64,000 bases of DNA, from the NCBI RefSeq assembly GCF_964204645.1, contig NC_134027.1:17966485-18030484 (forward strand). Reading direction: 5' to 3'. The stretch is from Tubulanus polymorphus (Eukaryota > Nemertea > Palaeonemertea > Tubulaniformes > Tubulanidae). The notes under the pieces are model-generated. The model was not told the origin of the DNA. It saw only the letters and a program-made list of their open reading frames with translations, and ran no database searches. How positions within the stretch are numbered: the stretch's first letter is position 1; every line of letters begins with the position of its first letter. A program made the position numbers and the translations under genes. This document shows positions 33,785 through 43,577 of the stretch, piece after piece.

Positions 33785-34310
33785 TATGTGGTCAGTATTG
33801 GTCAAGATTTGGTCACTTGAATAGTTGTTAGATGAAAGCCCACACCATTTCTAATTATTTGACACCAAACACGACTGTGTTGCTTCTAGAATAAACAAAT
33901 CACTTTAAGGTCAGTATTGGTAAAATATTGGTCAGTTAGATAGTTGTTAGATCATAGCCCGCACCGTATCTAGTAGCTCGACGCCCACACACGATTTTAT
34001 TGCTTTACTAAACATATAAATTACATATGGTCGGTTCTAGTTAGTGGTAACTGGTCAGTACTGGTCAAGCATTGGTCAGTTAAACAATTTTTAGTTTAAT
34101 GTCCACATTATATCTAGTTATTTGACACCAAATAACTTAATTGTTTGCAAAACAGATAATTTACTATATAGCCAGTACTGGTCATGCATTGGTCAGTTGA
34201 TAGACCAAGGTCCACGCCACGAGTTATTTGATACTAAACATTATTGTGTCGTTTCGGAAAATTTATCTGTTGGGCAATTTGTGGTCAGCCCTGGTTCGTT
34301 AGTTCTTATT
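33785..34310. repeat. ~120-135-bp tandem repeat, about four copies
   Basis: Diverged copies begin near 33789, 33910, 34048 and 34170, each with GGTCAGTATTGGTCAAG-type sequence, a second GGTCAGTT and a block ending in TTTGACACCAAACACGA or a variant. A weaker copy may precede at about 33670. No gene. Confidence 0.7.
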
Positions 34311-35328
34311 TTGCGGGCATTTTATCTCAAACCACCGAAAGACTGAATTACTAATTAATTCAACAGATCATTAATTAATGGAAATGAAGATCAGTGTTAA
34401 CTAAGTCCTTTAATAGTCTGAATAAAATGTATGTGGTATTATATGGGTACTATGGTGCTGTACACCGAACTGTAACTTTTTATTTTCACTACTACCGTAA
34501 TTGACTATGACGTTTTCAAGTGGTCTTAAGTACCGCGAATAGCCGAAAGTCGTTGATTTATGTGAAATTTACACACAGCGCCAACCGTTGGTAGTAAAAG
34601 TCACCCGAGCAATACGGGTGTTAAATAGATACGCTAGCAAACCGGCATTCTCATAATGAGGCCTACGACTCCCCGGTACACTTATGATTTATCTTAGTAA
34701 ATACACGGTTAATTTGGTAAAGAAAAATAGGTATTGCTAAACTAACTGCTTGACACCCGCAGCCAAATCACTGGTAGTTATAAATTAATTTGTACTCGAT
34801 TTGATTCTCATGATGAGGAGAAACTCGCAGCTGATCCCCGAAACGACGATGTAGTAACACACGTCGATTCGTCGATGTTTACGGCTCGACAGTGCTTTTA
34901 AAATCTAAAGTAGTAAATTTCCAGTGTATCGGTAATATGATTTGATGAGGAAAATGGGCCATTGTTAAAATCACTGTTTGAAGACCGCGACTGAATGATG
35001 TGAAGTATGCGGCAATAAATTAGTTCATTTATACTTGAATTGATAATCGAAGTGACATTCGGCCTGCGGGTTGATTTCGGGATGACGACTCGAAAAACAT
35101 GTCGCCCCATTGAATGGGGCTAAATTTTCGATGTTTACGGCCCGACAGCGCTTTTGTAACGATGATTCGTGAAAAAACACGCGGGCTATTTGTAGATCTC
35201 AGTGAGCTGAACGATATTATATGGATTGTATATGAAACAGCGGTAAGGTAACAAAGCCTATGTTCTTTTGGTGAAAATAGTGGGAAGAAAATAATAATAA
35301 TAATAATAATAATCACGTGGATATCAAT
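34311..35328. other. Host-like DNA ending in (AAT)n microsatellite
   Basis: No gene recognised. Two related ~230-bp stretches (about 34690-34900 and 34910-35150) share blocks such as GGCTCGACAGTGCTTTT/GCCCGACAGCGCTTTT and GATGTTTACGGC. An (AAT)n tract at 35289-35313 lies next to the right border of the large insertion. Confidence 0.4.
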
Positions 35329-35358
35329 AGGGTTTTCTGTGAAATAACAGAAAACCCT
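35329..35358. repeat. Perfect 12-bp hairpin at right border of the 27-kb insertion
   Basis: AGGGTTTTCTGT - GAAATA - ACAGAAAACCCT, followed by AAT; the last bases merge with the CCTAAT border duplication. A subterminal hairpin followed by CTAA recalls a Helitron 3' end (CTRR), but no TC 5' end is seen on the other side. Confidence 0.7.
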
Positions 35359-35361
35359 AAT

Positions 35362-36865
35362 GAAACTAATATTGATGAGGATAATTCATCAGCATATAAT
35401 TCTAATTTAGCAGATAGTGGTTCCAAAACCCAATCAACAGAGGAATATGATAGAAAAACTAGATCGAAAATAGATCCTGAAAATGAAAATCCAAATTTAG
35501 TAAAAAAAAAATTAGAATATAATGAATATATTTATAAATTCAAACCTGTATTTGAAAGATCTGGGTATAATATAAGTGATAGAGATGCTGAACTTTTAGT
35601 AGAAAATTTAAAACTTAAGGTAAATATTATTATCATTTGGATGGTGATTATTATATTGATATCACTATTCAAAGAACAAGACTAAATAAAATATTAGCGG
35701 AATCAACTTTGAAAAATTTAGAAACATTTAGAATTAAGAGAATAAGTAACAAGAAATGAAATAACTGATGTTACACAAGAAGAAAGAGATGATAATATAA
35801 CAGAATTTAATGAAAGAATTGATGACTTATTAAAAATAATCAATAAAAATTCAGAAACAGAAATGGAAGAGTATAGAGATCGATTAGATAAATCAAGATC
35901 TTCAACACCAGAAACATCGAGAAGAGATATTCAACAAATCGATAATGATTCAAGTCAATTACAATTAGTAAAACATTTTGATAGCATGTTAGATACAGTT
36001 CATTCATTTGAAGAAGAGATGAATAGTGTTTTAGATACACCCGGTGCTGAAAATGGAATAAATCGAATACAATCTTTACTAGAAAAAGGATTATTTGATT
36101 TAACTGATGATGAATTAGAAGCATTTCCTGAACAAACACGTAGAGAAATTAAAGGTATGCAAGAATCAGCTGATTAAATTGCGCATGAAAAAAGTAAAAG
36201 AGATATTAAAATTAGAACTTTAGAAAAAGAATTAACTGATAAAAATAAAGAAATAAAACAACTAAAATTAGATAGAGATAATAAAGTTATTGAAGAAATC
36301 GAATTTAAAAAAAGAAATGCGTATTTAGAAAAAGAAAAAGATGATTTAGAATATAACATAGAATTACAAAAAGAAGAAATGAAATCATTATTAAAATCAT
36401 ATGATTATAATATTAATAGATTAAAAGTTATTTTTACAGATTTGTTGATAAAACCAGATTCTAAAATATCATTGAAAGATAGAATAAAGTTATTATTTAA
36501 ATTAGAAGGAATAACAATTCTTTCAATTCTAACAGCTGTAACTATGTTATTTACAACAATTGGTTTAGCAATATCAAATGCTTTGAAATCTACTCCTACT
36601 CCAAATAAACCAGATAAACCCCCAGATAATAATTCTATACAAGATAAAGTTAAGGATGGTTTAAAGAAATTAGCAAAATATTTATGGGAACTATCTAAAA
36701 AATCTGCTGCAGCATTACCAGGAATTATTGCATCAATTGTTGGTTTTTATATTGAAATCTGCAGGAAACATTATTTACTTTGCTGCGGAACATATTATTT
36801 TATTTCTAATTACAGTTGTAAGTGCAATTATTTTTGGGTTAGTAAACATGATAGAAAATAAATAA
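35362..36865 (+). pseudogene. 3' part of coiled-coil membrane-protein gene, element A
   Basis: Continues the gene begun at 8281 after the insertion. It matches B (SAYNSNLADSGSK, RSKIDPENEN) and then C: a long coiled coil (EIEFKKRNAYLEKEKDDLEY near 36297), SLKDRIKLLFKLEGITILS, a membrane segment, a KKLAKYLWELSKKSAAALPG block and a C-terminal membrane helix. Lesions include frameshifts near 35625 and 36750 and TAA at 36175. The predicted end (36863-36865) is 20 bases before the capsid ATG. The long coiled coil plus two membrane segments suggests a virion membrane or scaffold protein. Confidence 0.7.
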
Positions 36866-36888
36866 TTAATTTTTTTGTTAAATAAATG
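36866..36888 (+). promoter_or_regulatory. T-run + TAAATG motif before the major capsid gene
   Basis: TTAATTTTTTTGTTAAATAA stands directly before the capsid ATG: a seven-T run, a short spacer and TAAATG. It is the closest match in the window to the vaccinia late promoter layout, and it precedes a gene expected to be expressed late. Element C keeps the same motif although the capsid gene behind it is deleted. Confidence 0.55.
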
Positions 36889-38242
36889 AGTGGGAGTTAT
36901 ATCAATCCTTCTAAGAATCATAGAATATCTAATGCTATTAAAGCAGAAAGATCACATCATATAATTACTCATAACCCTTCTAATATTAATCCCGATGAAA
37001 CTTTATATGTTAGAATCCCTCGATTAACACAAAATACTTTTTATGTTCCAAATAGTATTTATTTATCAGCCGATATAAAAGTAACCGGTAATAATAATAA
37101 TTATGTTGTTGATAATGTTGGAAGATATTTGATTAAAAAATTAACAATAAAGATTGGTCCAGAAACAGTTTTCTCATTACATGATTATAATTTATTTATG
37201 CATTATAAAGATTTATGGTTAACTAAAGAAAATAGAAATTATACGATATTTCAAGGAATCCAATCAGAAAACCAAAATAAATTAAGATCAGAAACACATA
37301 ATGCAATATTAACTAATTCTATAGATAAATTGATAAAAAGTATATATGGAAGCAAATATAAAATTCCATTAGACTTTGAATTGATAAATAATAATGCGCC
37401 TTTATATAAATACGCAATTCAAGAAGACGTTATATTCGAAATAACATTTGCTCCTGTCAATGAAATTGTAATATCTAGCGTTAATAAAGATATGGGTTAT
37501 AAATTATCGAATATATGTTTAGAATATGATACAGTAACTGATGAAAATATTTCAAGTATAATTCAAACTAAATAAAATCAAGGATTTTCATTATTACATG
37601 ATTATATTGATGAATTTAAAAACGTAACTATTAATGCAAATGATGAAATTATTAATGAGAATATTAACTTCCCAAGAAGATCTATTAAAGGTATATTAAT
37701 ATTTTTTACCATTGCAACATATACTAATGGCGCAATAAATGTTGATGATTATTATAATCCTGAAATAACAAAAGTAGAAATAACTATCGAAGGAATAGCA
37801 AATAAAATATTTTGTCAAGGAATGAGAATGATTGATCAATGGCCAGAAATTAGAAAACATTTTATGAATGAAAAAGTAAAATCATCTGAAAATTGTAATA
37901 TTAATCAAATTGATTATTATACCGGTAATAAATATGCATTATGGTTAGATTTTAGAACAACAGAGGATAATTCATTACATGGTTCTGGAAAAGAAACTAC
38001 AGAACACTAAAGATGGAATACAATTATTCATGACAAAGAATAAAGGAATCAAAAATTTTAAAATGCACATTTATATTATATCTGACACGCAATTAAATAT
38101 TATAAATTCTCAATTAAATAGTGTTATGTATTTAAATTTTAACTTTAATAAAAATTTATATAATAAATGGAAGGAGGTAAAGTATATAAACATATTCCAT
38201 ACATCGATACAAATGAAAATAATGATGGTTTATATTATGTAA
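36886..38242 (+). pseudogene. Major capsid protein (double jelly-roll), element A
   Basis: The only near-complete capsid gene here, about 450 codons. The first jelly-roll region carries LYVRIPRLTQNTFYVPNSIY and RYLIKKLTIKIGPETVFSLH. Between the domains lie KIPLDFELINNNAPLYKYAI and YKLSNICLEYDTVTDEN. The second jelly-roll ends with YALWLDFRTTEDNSLHGSG, a very characteristic Polinton/adintovirus capsid motif. Breaks: TAC to TAA at 37573-37575, and one extra base near 37992. The original stop may lie near 38136; the present frame runs on to 38242 over the start of the next gene. Confidence 0.82.
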
Positions 38243-39012
38243 TACCTTGTAATATTGCTTTGATATTTGATCCCATTTTCAAAATTTATAAAACTAAACT
38301 AATAGAAATCGATAATAATAAAAGTGAAGTTGTTGATAATTTAAATAATGTAATACCTTCTACATCTAATAATGTAATACCTTCTACATCTAATAATGTA
38401 ATACCTACTACATCTAATAATTTAATACCTACTACATCTAATAATGTAATACCTTCTACATCTAATAATGCAATACCTTCTACATCTATTAATGCAATAC
38501 CTTCTACATCTAATAATGCAATACCTTCTACATCAAATAATGAAATAATATTAAATATTAGCGAAAATAGAAATTATTGTGATTATTGTAAAGGTGAATT
38601 TTCAAACGCTCCATCAAATTGGAATAAACATATGAATACAAAGGTACATATTACTAAGGTTATAGAACGTGTTGGTTTAAGAGAATTTATAGAACACCCA
38701 TTTATATATGTTACAAAATTTGTTTCAAATAAAAAAGTAAATGGTAAAGAATTATATGAAGATTTAATATTAGCAACGCCTAATAAAGATGAATTAGATT
38801 TAACCGATGCTAATAAAATATTAGGATCAAACACTGTAAATGAAATATTAGGAACAAACACTAATAAAGATGATAATGAAAATATCGTTACAGATAAGCA
38901 TATTGATAATAAAGATTCTATGAAACATAAAGTAGAAAATAATGATAATTTTGATTGGATGAATAAGCATAACAATGAAACAACTATTGATGATGCGGTA
39001 AAAAAAGGGTGA
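38167..39012 (+). CDS. Repeat and zinc-finger protein (281 aa), element A only
   Basis: It starts MEGGKVYKHIPYIDT. Residues about 58-118 are eight or nine copies of an octapeptide NNVIPSTS encoded by 24-bp repeats. A C2H2-type finger (YCDYCKGEF...WNKHMNTKVH) follows, then an acidic tail. A related C-terminal stretch can be read on to about 39118 in another frame (TTIDVESVEHLNKLLG), so the end may be frameshifted. There is no counterpart in B or C. Unknown function; its place after the capsid gene and the Ser/Thr/Pro repeats would fit a fibre-like or accessory virion protein, but this is a guess. Confidence 0.5.
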   Translation: MEGGKVYKHIPYIDTNENNDGLYYVIPCNIALIFDPIFKIYKTKLIEIDNNKSEVVDNLNNVIPSTSNNVIPSTSNNVIPTTSNNLIPTTSNNVIPSTSNNAIPSTSINAIPSTSNNAIPSTSNNEIILNISENRNYCDYCKGEFSNAPSNWNKHMNTKVHITKVIERVGLREFIEHPFIYVTKFVSNKKVNGKELYEDLILATPNKDELDLTDANKILGSNTVNEILGTNTNKDDNENIVTDKHIDNKDSMKHKVENNDNFDWMNKHNNETTIDDAVKKG

Positions 39013-39118
39013 AGAATAAGTATAAAAATAAAACAACTATTGATGTAGAATCGGTAGAGCATTTGAATAAATTGTTGGGGTCTGATAATGAATTGGAGAG
39101 TGATGATGAAAGTGATTA

Positions 39119-39517
39119 AGATATTAATTATATTTAACTCAAATAATAATATTAGTTGAAAATTGTATAAAATAATAGTAAATAAAAAGGGTGTTTTAGG
39201 TATTTAAGGTATCTAATACATATCTAATACAATCTAATACAATCTAATACATAAAATATCTTATTTTATAAACTTATATTCATATGGAAATTGAAACCTA
39301 AGTAATAATAAATAACCTTTATTATTTTCAAACTTATTCATATATTAGTTGAAAAAATAAAAATAAATTGGTTGAAAATTGTATAAATAATATTTATTTA
39401 AAAAAGGGGTTTTAAGTATTTAAGGTATCTAATAGGGTATCAGGTATTAGGGTATCTAATAGGGTATCAGGTATTAGGGTATCTAATAGGGTATCTAATA
39501 CATAGGTATATAAATAG
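39119..39517. repeat. Intergenic repeats between convergent gene arrays, element A
   Basis: AT-rich gap holding a duplicated block (AAAAAGGG-GTTTTAGGTATTTAAGGTATCTAATA, near 39183 and 39400) and runs of GGGTATCTAATA/GGTATTAGGGTATC units. It separates the plus-strand array from the minus-strand ATPase, so it is where transcription of both strands would end. Element D has a similar GGTATCAATGTATTAAATA run near 63590. Confidence 0.6.
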
Positions 39518-40129
39518 TTATTTTATAAATTTATATTCATATGGAAATTGTAATCTCAGTAATAATTTTGAACCTTTATTATTCTTTAATTTATTCATAT
39601 ATTCATCATGTAATTCAGTAGGTATAATTTGATTTTCTTCCAATGATTGTTGCATAGATTTTTTATCTTTGTTATAAAATAAAACTAGAAATCTTATATT
39701 CTCCCTAAAGTCTTTAACAATTGAATTATATTTTTGATTTAAAACCCATGTTGTTATCCCAAAATGTCTCCCAGAGAAAGCTGAGTAACATAACTCACTT
39801 TCTCTCACTTTTGAATCATGTAAATTTGCGCAATCATCTATAATGAATAATGTATTTGATCCTTTATAAGTATCAATTGCTATTTTTTTACAATTATCTA
39901 AATTTTCTTTTACTATTTTAGGATCTAATATAATAAGCTTTTTCATCTTAACTATATCTCTATTATATGTTTTATTCATTTCATAAGTAGGACAGAATAA
40001 TTTTATATTATCAAAATGATTCTTATAAATAGTTTCTAACAAATCTAATATGAAATGTGTTTTACCACAATTGGTTACTCCAGTAACTAACATATTATGC
40101 GGTTCAAATATAAATAAATCTTTATTCAT
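39518..40129 (-). CDS. FtsK/HerA-type DNA-packaging ATPase, element A
   Basis: Intact 203-codon A32-like ATPase. Walker A GVTNCGKTHFILDLL (residues about 16-30) is complete, unlike in B and C; Walker B is TLFIIDDCANL; the AFSGRHFGITTWVLNQKY block is conserved. It would translocate element DNA into capsids. The start overlaps the end of the integrase gene by eight bases (ATAAATGAATAA), so the two are probably expressed as a unit, here on the strand opposite to the capsid genes. Confidence 0.9.
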   Translation of the reverse strand: MNKDLFIFEPHNMLVTGVTNCGKTHFILDLLETIYKNHFDNIKLFCPTYEMNKTYNRDIVKMKKLIILDPKIVKENLDNCKKIAIDTYKGSNTLFIIDDCANLHDSKVRESELCYSAFSGRHFGITTWVLNQKYNSIVKDFRENIRFLVLFYNKDKKSMQQSLEENQIIPTELHDEYMNKLKNNKGSKLLLRLQFPYEYKFIK

Positions 40130-41160
40130 TTATTCTTTTAATTTTACTAGATAAAATCCATTCATTAAATTTATCATCATATCCTTTATATTTCACCAAA
40201 GAATACTTTTTTCCTTTAAGAATTTTTGATTTCAATACTTTTTCTATTTTGTATTCTATTTCATCTGGATTTGGTACAAGTGATAATTCTTTTTCATAGA
40301 AATAACCTAATATTTCTTCATCTTTTAGATCTTCTAATTTATAAACAAAAGGTTTAGTTAATATTATCTTTTTAATCTTGAATATTTCTTCAGTAAAATT
40401 AGGGGTATAACCTTTATAAAAGGTTTTTCTATATTTAGATATTCTTACGTGTTGTCCAATTTTGAATCTAGGTTCACCGAAATCATGTGTAACAAATGCT
40501 CCATATAAATTATTCCAAACTATTTCTGAATTATCTTCTTTTCTAGCTTGTATAGGTTTCATATTTATAGAACTATGTTTAGAATTATTATAACCTTTCA
40601 CTAAATCATCTAACACATCGATATATTAATATGTTTCATTAGCAGTAAAATATTTCCACATTCTAGTTTTCAATGTTTTATTAAATCTTTCTATAATAGA
40701 TGCTTTTTTATCTGAGTGTGTTGAAAAATAATCTACATCGTTATCAGATAATAGTTTTTTAAAATGTTTGTTATAGAATTCCTTACTTCTTGTTACTTGT
40801 TACTTCTATACCAGTTTTATTTTTGATTGGAATTGACCATGCGTATCTACTGAATATGTCTATAACATTTAATATCCAGAAATATCCTTTGTTGTATTCT
40901 TCTAAGTTCTTCATGTCAATTAAATCTGCTTGCCATTGTTGATCGATATATGAAACCATAACTTTTCTTGTTAAATAAGTTTTATCCATTTTCATATGGA
41001 TTTGATATGTTGGTTGATTTTGTAACCATGATTTCAATTCACTATATTTTATATTTTCATTATCAGATTTAATCTTATTCCATAATTCTGAAACGTTAGA
41101 ATATGATACTTCACTTTCTGGGTTATAATATAAATCTCTTAAATATTGTTCTTTTTACAT
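40122..41160 (-). pseudogene. INT: Polinton integrase with chromodomain-like tail, element A
   Basis: ATG at 41160 is followed by TAA as second codon, then a recognisable N-terminus (KEQYLRDLYYNPES). WQADLIDMKNLEEY holds the first catalytic Asp. A lesion near 40790 and further changes to about 40620 break the core around the second Asp and the Glu. From 40616 the C-terminal part is open: FKIGQHVRISKYRK and YSLVKYKGYDDKFNEWI (chromodomain-like). Inactive. In B and C the same gene pair is on the polymerase strand, so the cassette is inverted here. Confidence 0.88.
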
Positions 41161-41166
41161 CTTATT

Positions 41167-41550
41167 TTAATCCATTAATAATAATTTAGATTTAGTTTCA
41201 ATGGTTTTATGATTTGACTTATTTTCTGGTATGATAGGTTTATTGTCTGTACACGGATAACTAAGTTTCCGATCATCATTGGAATCATCTTTATCATCAG
41301 ATTTGAATTTTGATTTATATATTACACCAGATAATATAATAACTGTTACTAATCCAATTGTAATATATAAGTAATTATTACTTCCAGCATTAGAAGAATT
41401 AGATGGATTATAATTTGAATTAATATCAGATAAAGTCTGTGATTCATTTATATCAGTTAATTTCTTTTTCTTAGCTTTTTTTAATTCTGAAGATCTTTTA
41501 CCTAATTCTCTTGCCCATTTGATTTTTTTCTCGGATCTAGCCTTTTTATT
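41167..41550 (-). pseudogene. Single-TM Polinton protein, start lost (element A)
   Basis: Homologue of 29620-29988 and 46778-47134. The basic motif KIKWARELGKRSSELKKAKK lies just behind the stop of the preceding gene and in its frame, so no proper start is left. A membrane helix (YLYITIGLVTVIILSGVIY) and a polar tail follow to the stop at 41167. Confidence 0.5.
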
Positions 41551-42123
41551 TTAGTTAATTTCTGTTTCGGCGTTTGGTTGTAGTACATCTGTTTCGTTCT
41601 TACCTGATTTATATTCCATAGGCTTGATAATCGAAAATGTAATGACACCAGTAGAAATTAATGTCATAACCGATCCTAATTGGAATGAAGCATAACCAAC
41701 CCATTTTTGTAATTCAGTCATAACTAAGTAGTCATTTTTCAAATCACTATATAATTTATTTTCATCATCAATTGGTATTAACTGGTTACATAACTTAGAA
41801 TAACATTTGACAATACCATCTGAAATAGAATCATTTATTCTAGCTAATCTCTCTTCTTCATAAATCTTGAAATATTTTATTACTTTATCGGGTTTCATAG
41901 CATCTAATTCTTGAAAAGTAATTATCTTAGTTAAAAACACTTTAGATTTCCCGCCAGCAATTAGTAATTCAAGATGGTGTTTACAATATAAATAGTATTC
42001 ATAATCAATATTACAATTAACTTGAGCACAATTAGTTACAACTGTATCTTTATTATCACTTATACCCAAATCATCTAATGTCTTTTCAATATCAATACTA
42101 TTCTTACTCGATTTCTTTGACAT
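41551..42123 (-). CDS. Conserved ~190-aa membrane-associated protein, element A
   Basis: The only intact copy of this family. It starts MSKKSSKNSIDIEKTLDDLG. A conserved EYYLYCKHHLELLIAGGKSK block, a helical RLARINDSISDGIVKCYSKL segment and an apolar stretch (about residues 142-166, WVGYASFQLGSVMTLISTGV) follow, then a polar tail. No known domain is recognised. It is first in a minus-strand series leading to the single-TM protein, integrase and ATPase. Confidence 0.55.
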   Translation of the reverse strand: MSKKSSKNSIDIEKTLDDLGISDNKDTVVTNCAQVNCNIDYEYYLYCKHHLELLIAGGKSKVFLTKIITFQELDAMKPDKVIKYFKIYEEERLARINDSISDGIVKCYSKLCNQLIPIDDENKLYSDLKNDYLVMTELQKWVGYASFQLGSVMTLISTGVITFSIIKPMEYKSGKNETDVLQPNAETEIN

Positions 42124-42371
42124 TTATATTAGAGAAAAAAGCGAAAAAAAATATAAGTATTATAAAATGATACCAGTATCTCTTTAGATTAATACTAGCT
42201 TAGTTAAAGGTAAAGAATTTTAGTATTAGTTATTGTTTTTTTAGTATTTTTTATTTGTGATATAAAGTATTCTCTTTTGAAAAGAATTGTAGAAGAAAAT
42301 ATCAAAAATTAAAATAGAAATAATGGCTAGTTGAAGTTATTGTTTTTTTAATATATTTTATTTGAATTCTA

Positions 42372-42452
42372 TTTGATATCTCACTACTTTTTTTATCTAT
42401 TAGGAGCAGTAATTATAACTGTCCAGATAAGTCATTTCGGATCCTTGATATC
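42372..42452 (+). ncRNA. Conserved noncoding block with covarying end stem (element A)
   Basis: Counterpart of 30033-30110. The boundary inverted repeat here is perfect over ten bases (ATTTGATATC and GATATCAAAT), with two pairs that differ from B but stay complementary. Inner words TCTCACTACTTTTTT, GGAGCAGTAATTATAACTGT and CCAGATAAGTCATTTCGGAT are kept. A partial second copy (GATAAGTCATTTCGGAGCCT) lies at about 42749. Confidence 0.45.
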
Positions 42453-42455
42453 AAA

Positions 42456-42719
42456 TTCCTCAACGTATTGTTCATTATTTGGATCATTGTTCCATTGATC
42501 AATAAATTTCTTTGCCTTTGTTAACTGTTCTAAATATAACTGTAAATCTAGTTTATTAGATTTTATTTTATTTTCTTTCTTTTCAAGAGGTATTAAATTT
42601 TTCCAATTCCAAATAAGTTTTTTTATTGTATTCATCATTCCTTTCCATTTATAAATTAAATTTTTATTAAAATTGATTAACATTTTAAAATCCTCTTCCA
42701 TTTCTTCGACTAACGTCAT
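42456..42719 (-). pseudogene. Remnant of a second HNH endonuclease gene
   Basis: About 60 codons match the C-terminus of the HNH gene at 43578-44239: KKLIWNWKNLIPLEKKENKI and the LYLEQLTKAKKFIDQW stretch. The catalytic part is gone. The remnant suggests an old tandem duplication of the endonuclease region. Confidence 0.6.
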
Positions 42720-42852
42720 CCTTTTTCATTCCTCGCTGCTTTTGATAAGTCATTTCGGAGCCTCGATAATAAATCCTCAACTGAAAATCAATTCAACGAA
42801 ACGACTGGTGGAAATATTATTTCATAAACACATATATTTATTATGTAAATTT

Positions 42853-43160
42853 TAGCGATCGATAATAGAACAATGGAGAACAATTATTGCGCAATACACA
42901 GTTATATTTTTATTCTGTAAACTACAACATTCAAACATAGAAATGTAACCAATCAATATTGAGCAGCTGTTTCCGTCAACAACGATCGATAATAGAACAA
43001 TGGAGAACAATAGAAAAGCGGTCCAATCGGACCGGTTATTGCGCAATACACAGTTAACAGTAAACAATCAATACAGAACAACCGCCGCCATTAACAACGA
43101 TCAATAATACAACAATGGAGAACAATAGAAAAGCGGTCCAATCGGACATCGTTTTCCGGT
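42853..43160. repeat. ~115-130-bp tandem repeat in element A right arm
   Basis: Three copies of a block starting CGATC(G/A)ATAATA(G/C)AACAATG followed by GAGAACAAT (near 42857, 42983 and 43096), two with AGAAAAGCGGTCCAATCGGA and two with ATTGCGCAATACACAGTTA. The GC content is higher than in the surrounding Polinton sequence, so it may be a later insertion. Confidence 0.7.
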
Positions 43161-43577
43161 TCCTCTTCCGATGGTTGACTTGGAATTTCTGGTCGATCTT
43201 TGTATTCCATTTTAATCTAAAAGATGTCGTGAAAATGAATTACTGTACTTAAATATGTTTAAAAGTTTCCCTACTTCATAATAACTACAGAAAACGGTAC
43301 TTACATTTAGATTTAGAACTGTAAACTGTGTTTTGAGAGAGAATATCCAATACGTACTATCTATGTGAAAGTTGATTTCTAACAACCGACGTGGCGCACG
43401 TTCGACCAAACTAATTATTTCTGCATGTTTGCCTGGATTGTAACAGATGTTCCTTTGTGATGTAATTGATTAATTCTTTAGAATTGAAAACAAGATATAT
43501 TTGGCAACATATGTTTTAGTAGTAAACAAGAGCTATGTATTATATACATACAAAGCTCAAATAGAATTGCCAGCTTT
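43161..43577. other. Intergenic DNA, nothing recognised
   Basis: Between the tandem repeat and the HNH gene no gene or motif could be supported; composition is closer to host DNA than to Polinton DNA. Confidence 0.3.

Larger units (their letters stand above)
8365..35361. mobile_element. 27-kb insertion inside element A
   Basis: Foreign DNA separating the two halves of one reading frame. The hexamer CCTAAT lies at both borders (8359-8364 and 35356-35361); removing the insert with one copy leaves the flanking codons in frame, which argues for an insertion with a 6-bp target duplication. The insert contains a LINE fragment, satellites, host-like sequence, a MITE and Polinton B. Its own ends are not Polinton-like; the right end has a perfect 12-bp hairpin (35329-35358). 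The class of the carrier is unknown. An assembly join at this point cannot be excluded, though the in-frame fit speaks against it. Confidence 0.7.

Noticed and set aside
8365-35361. Insertion explained as a Helitron
   Set aside because: Only the right hairpin fits. There is a 6-bp duplication, no TC left end, and no Rep-helicase in the insert.
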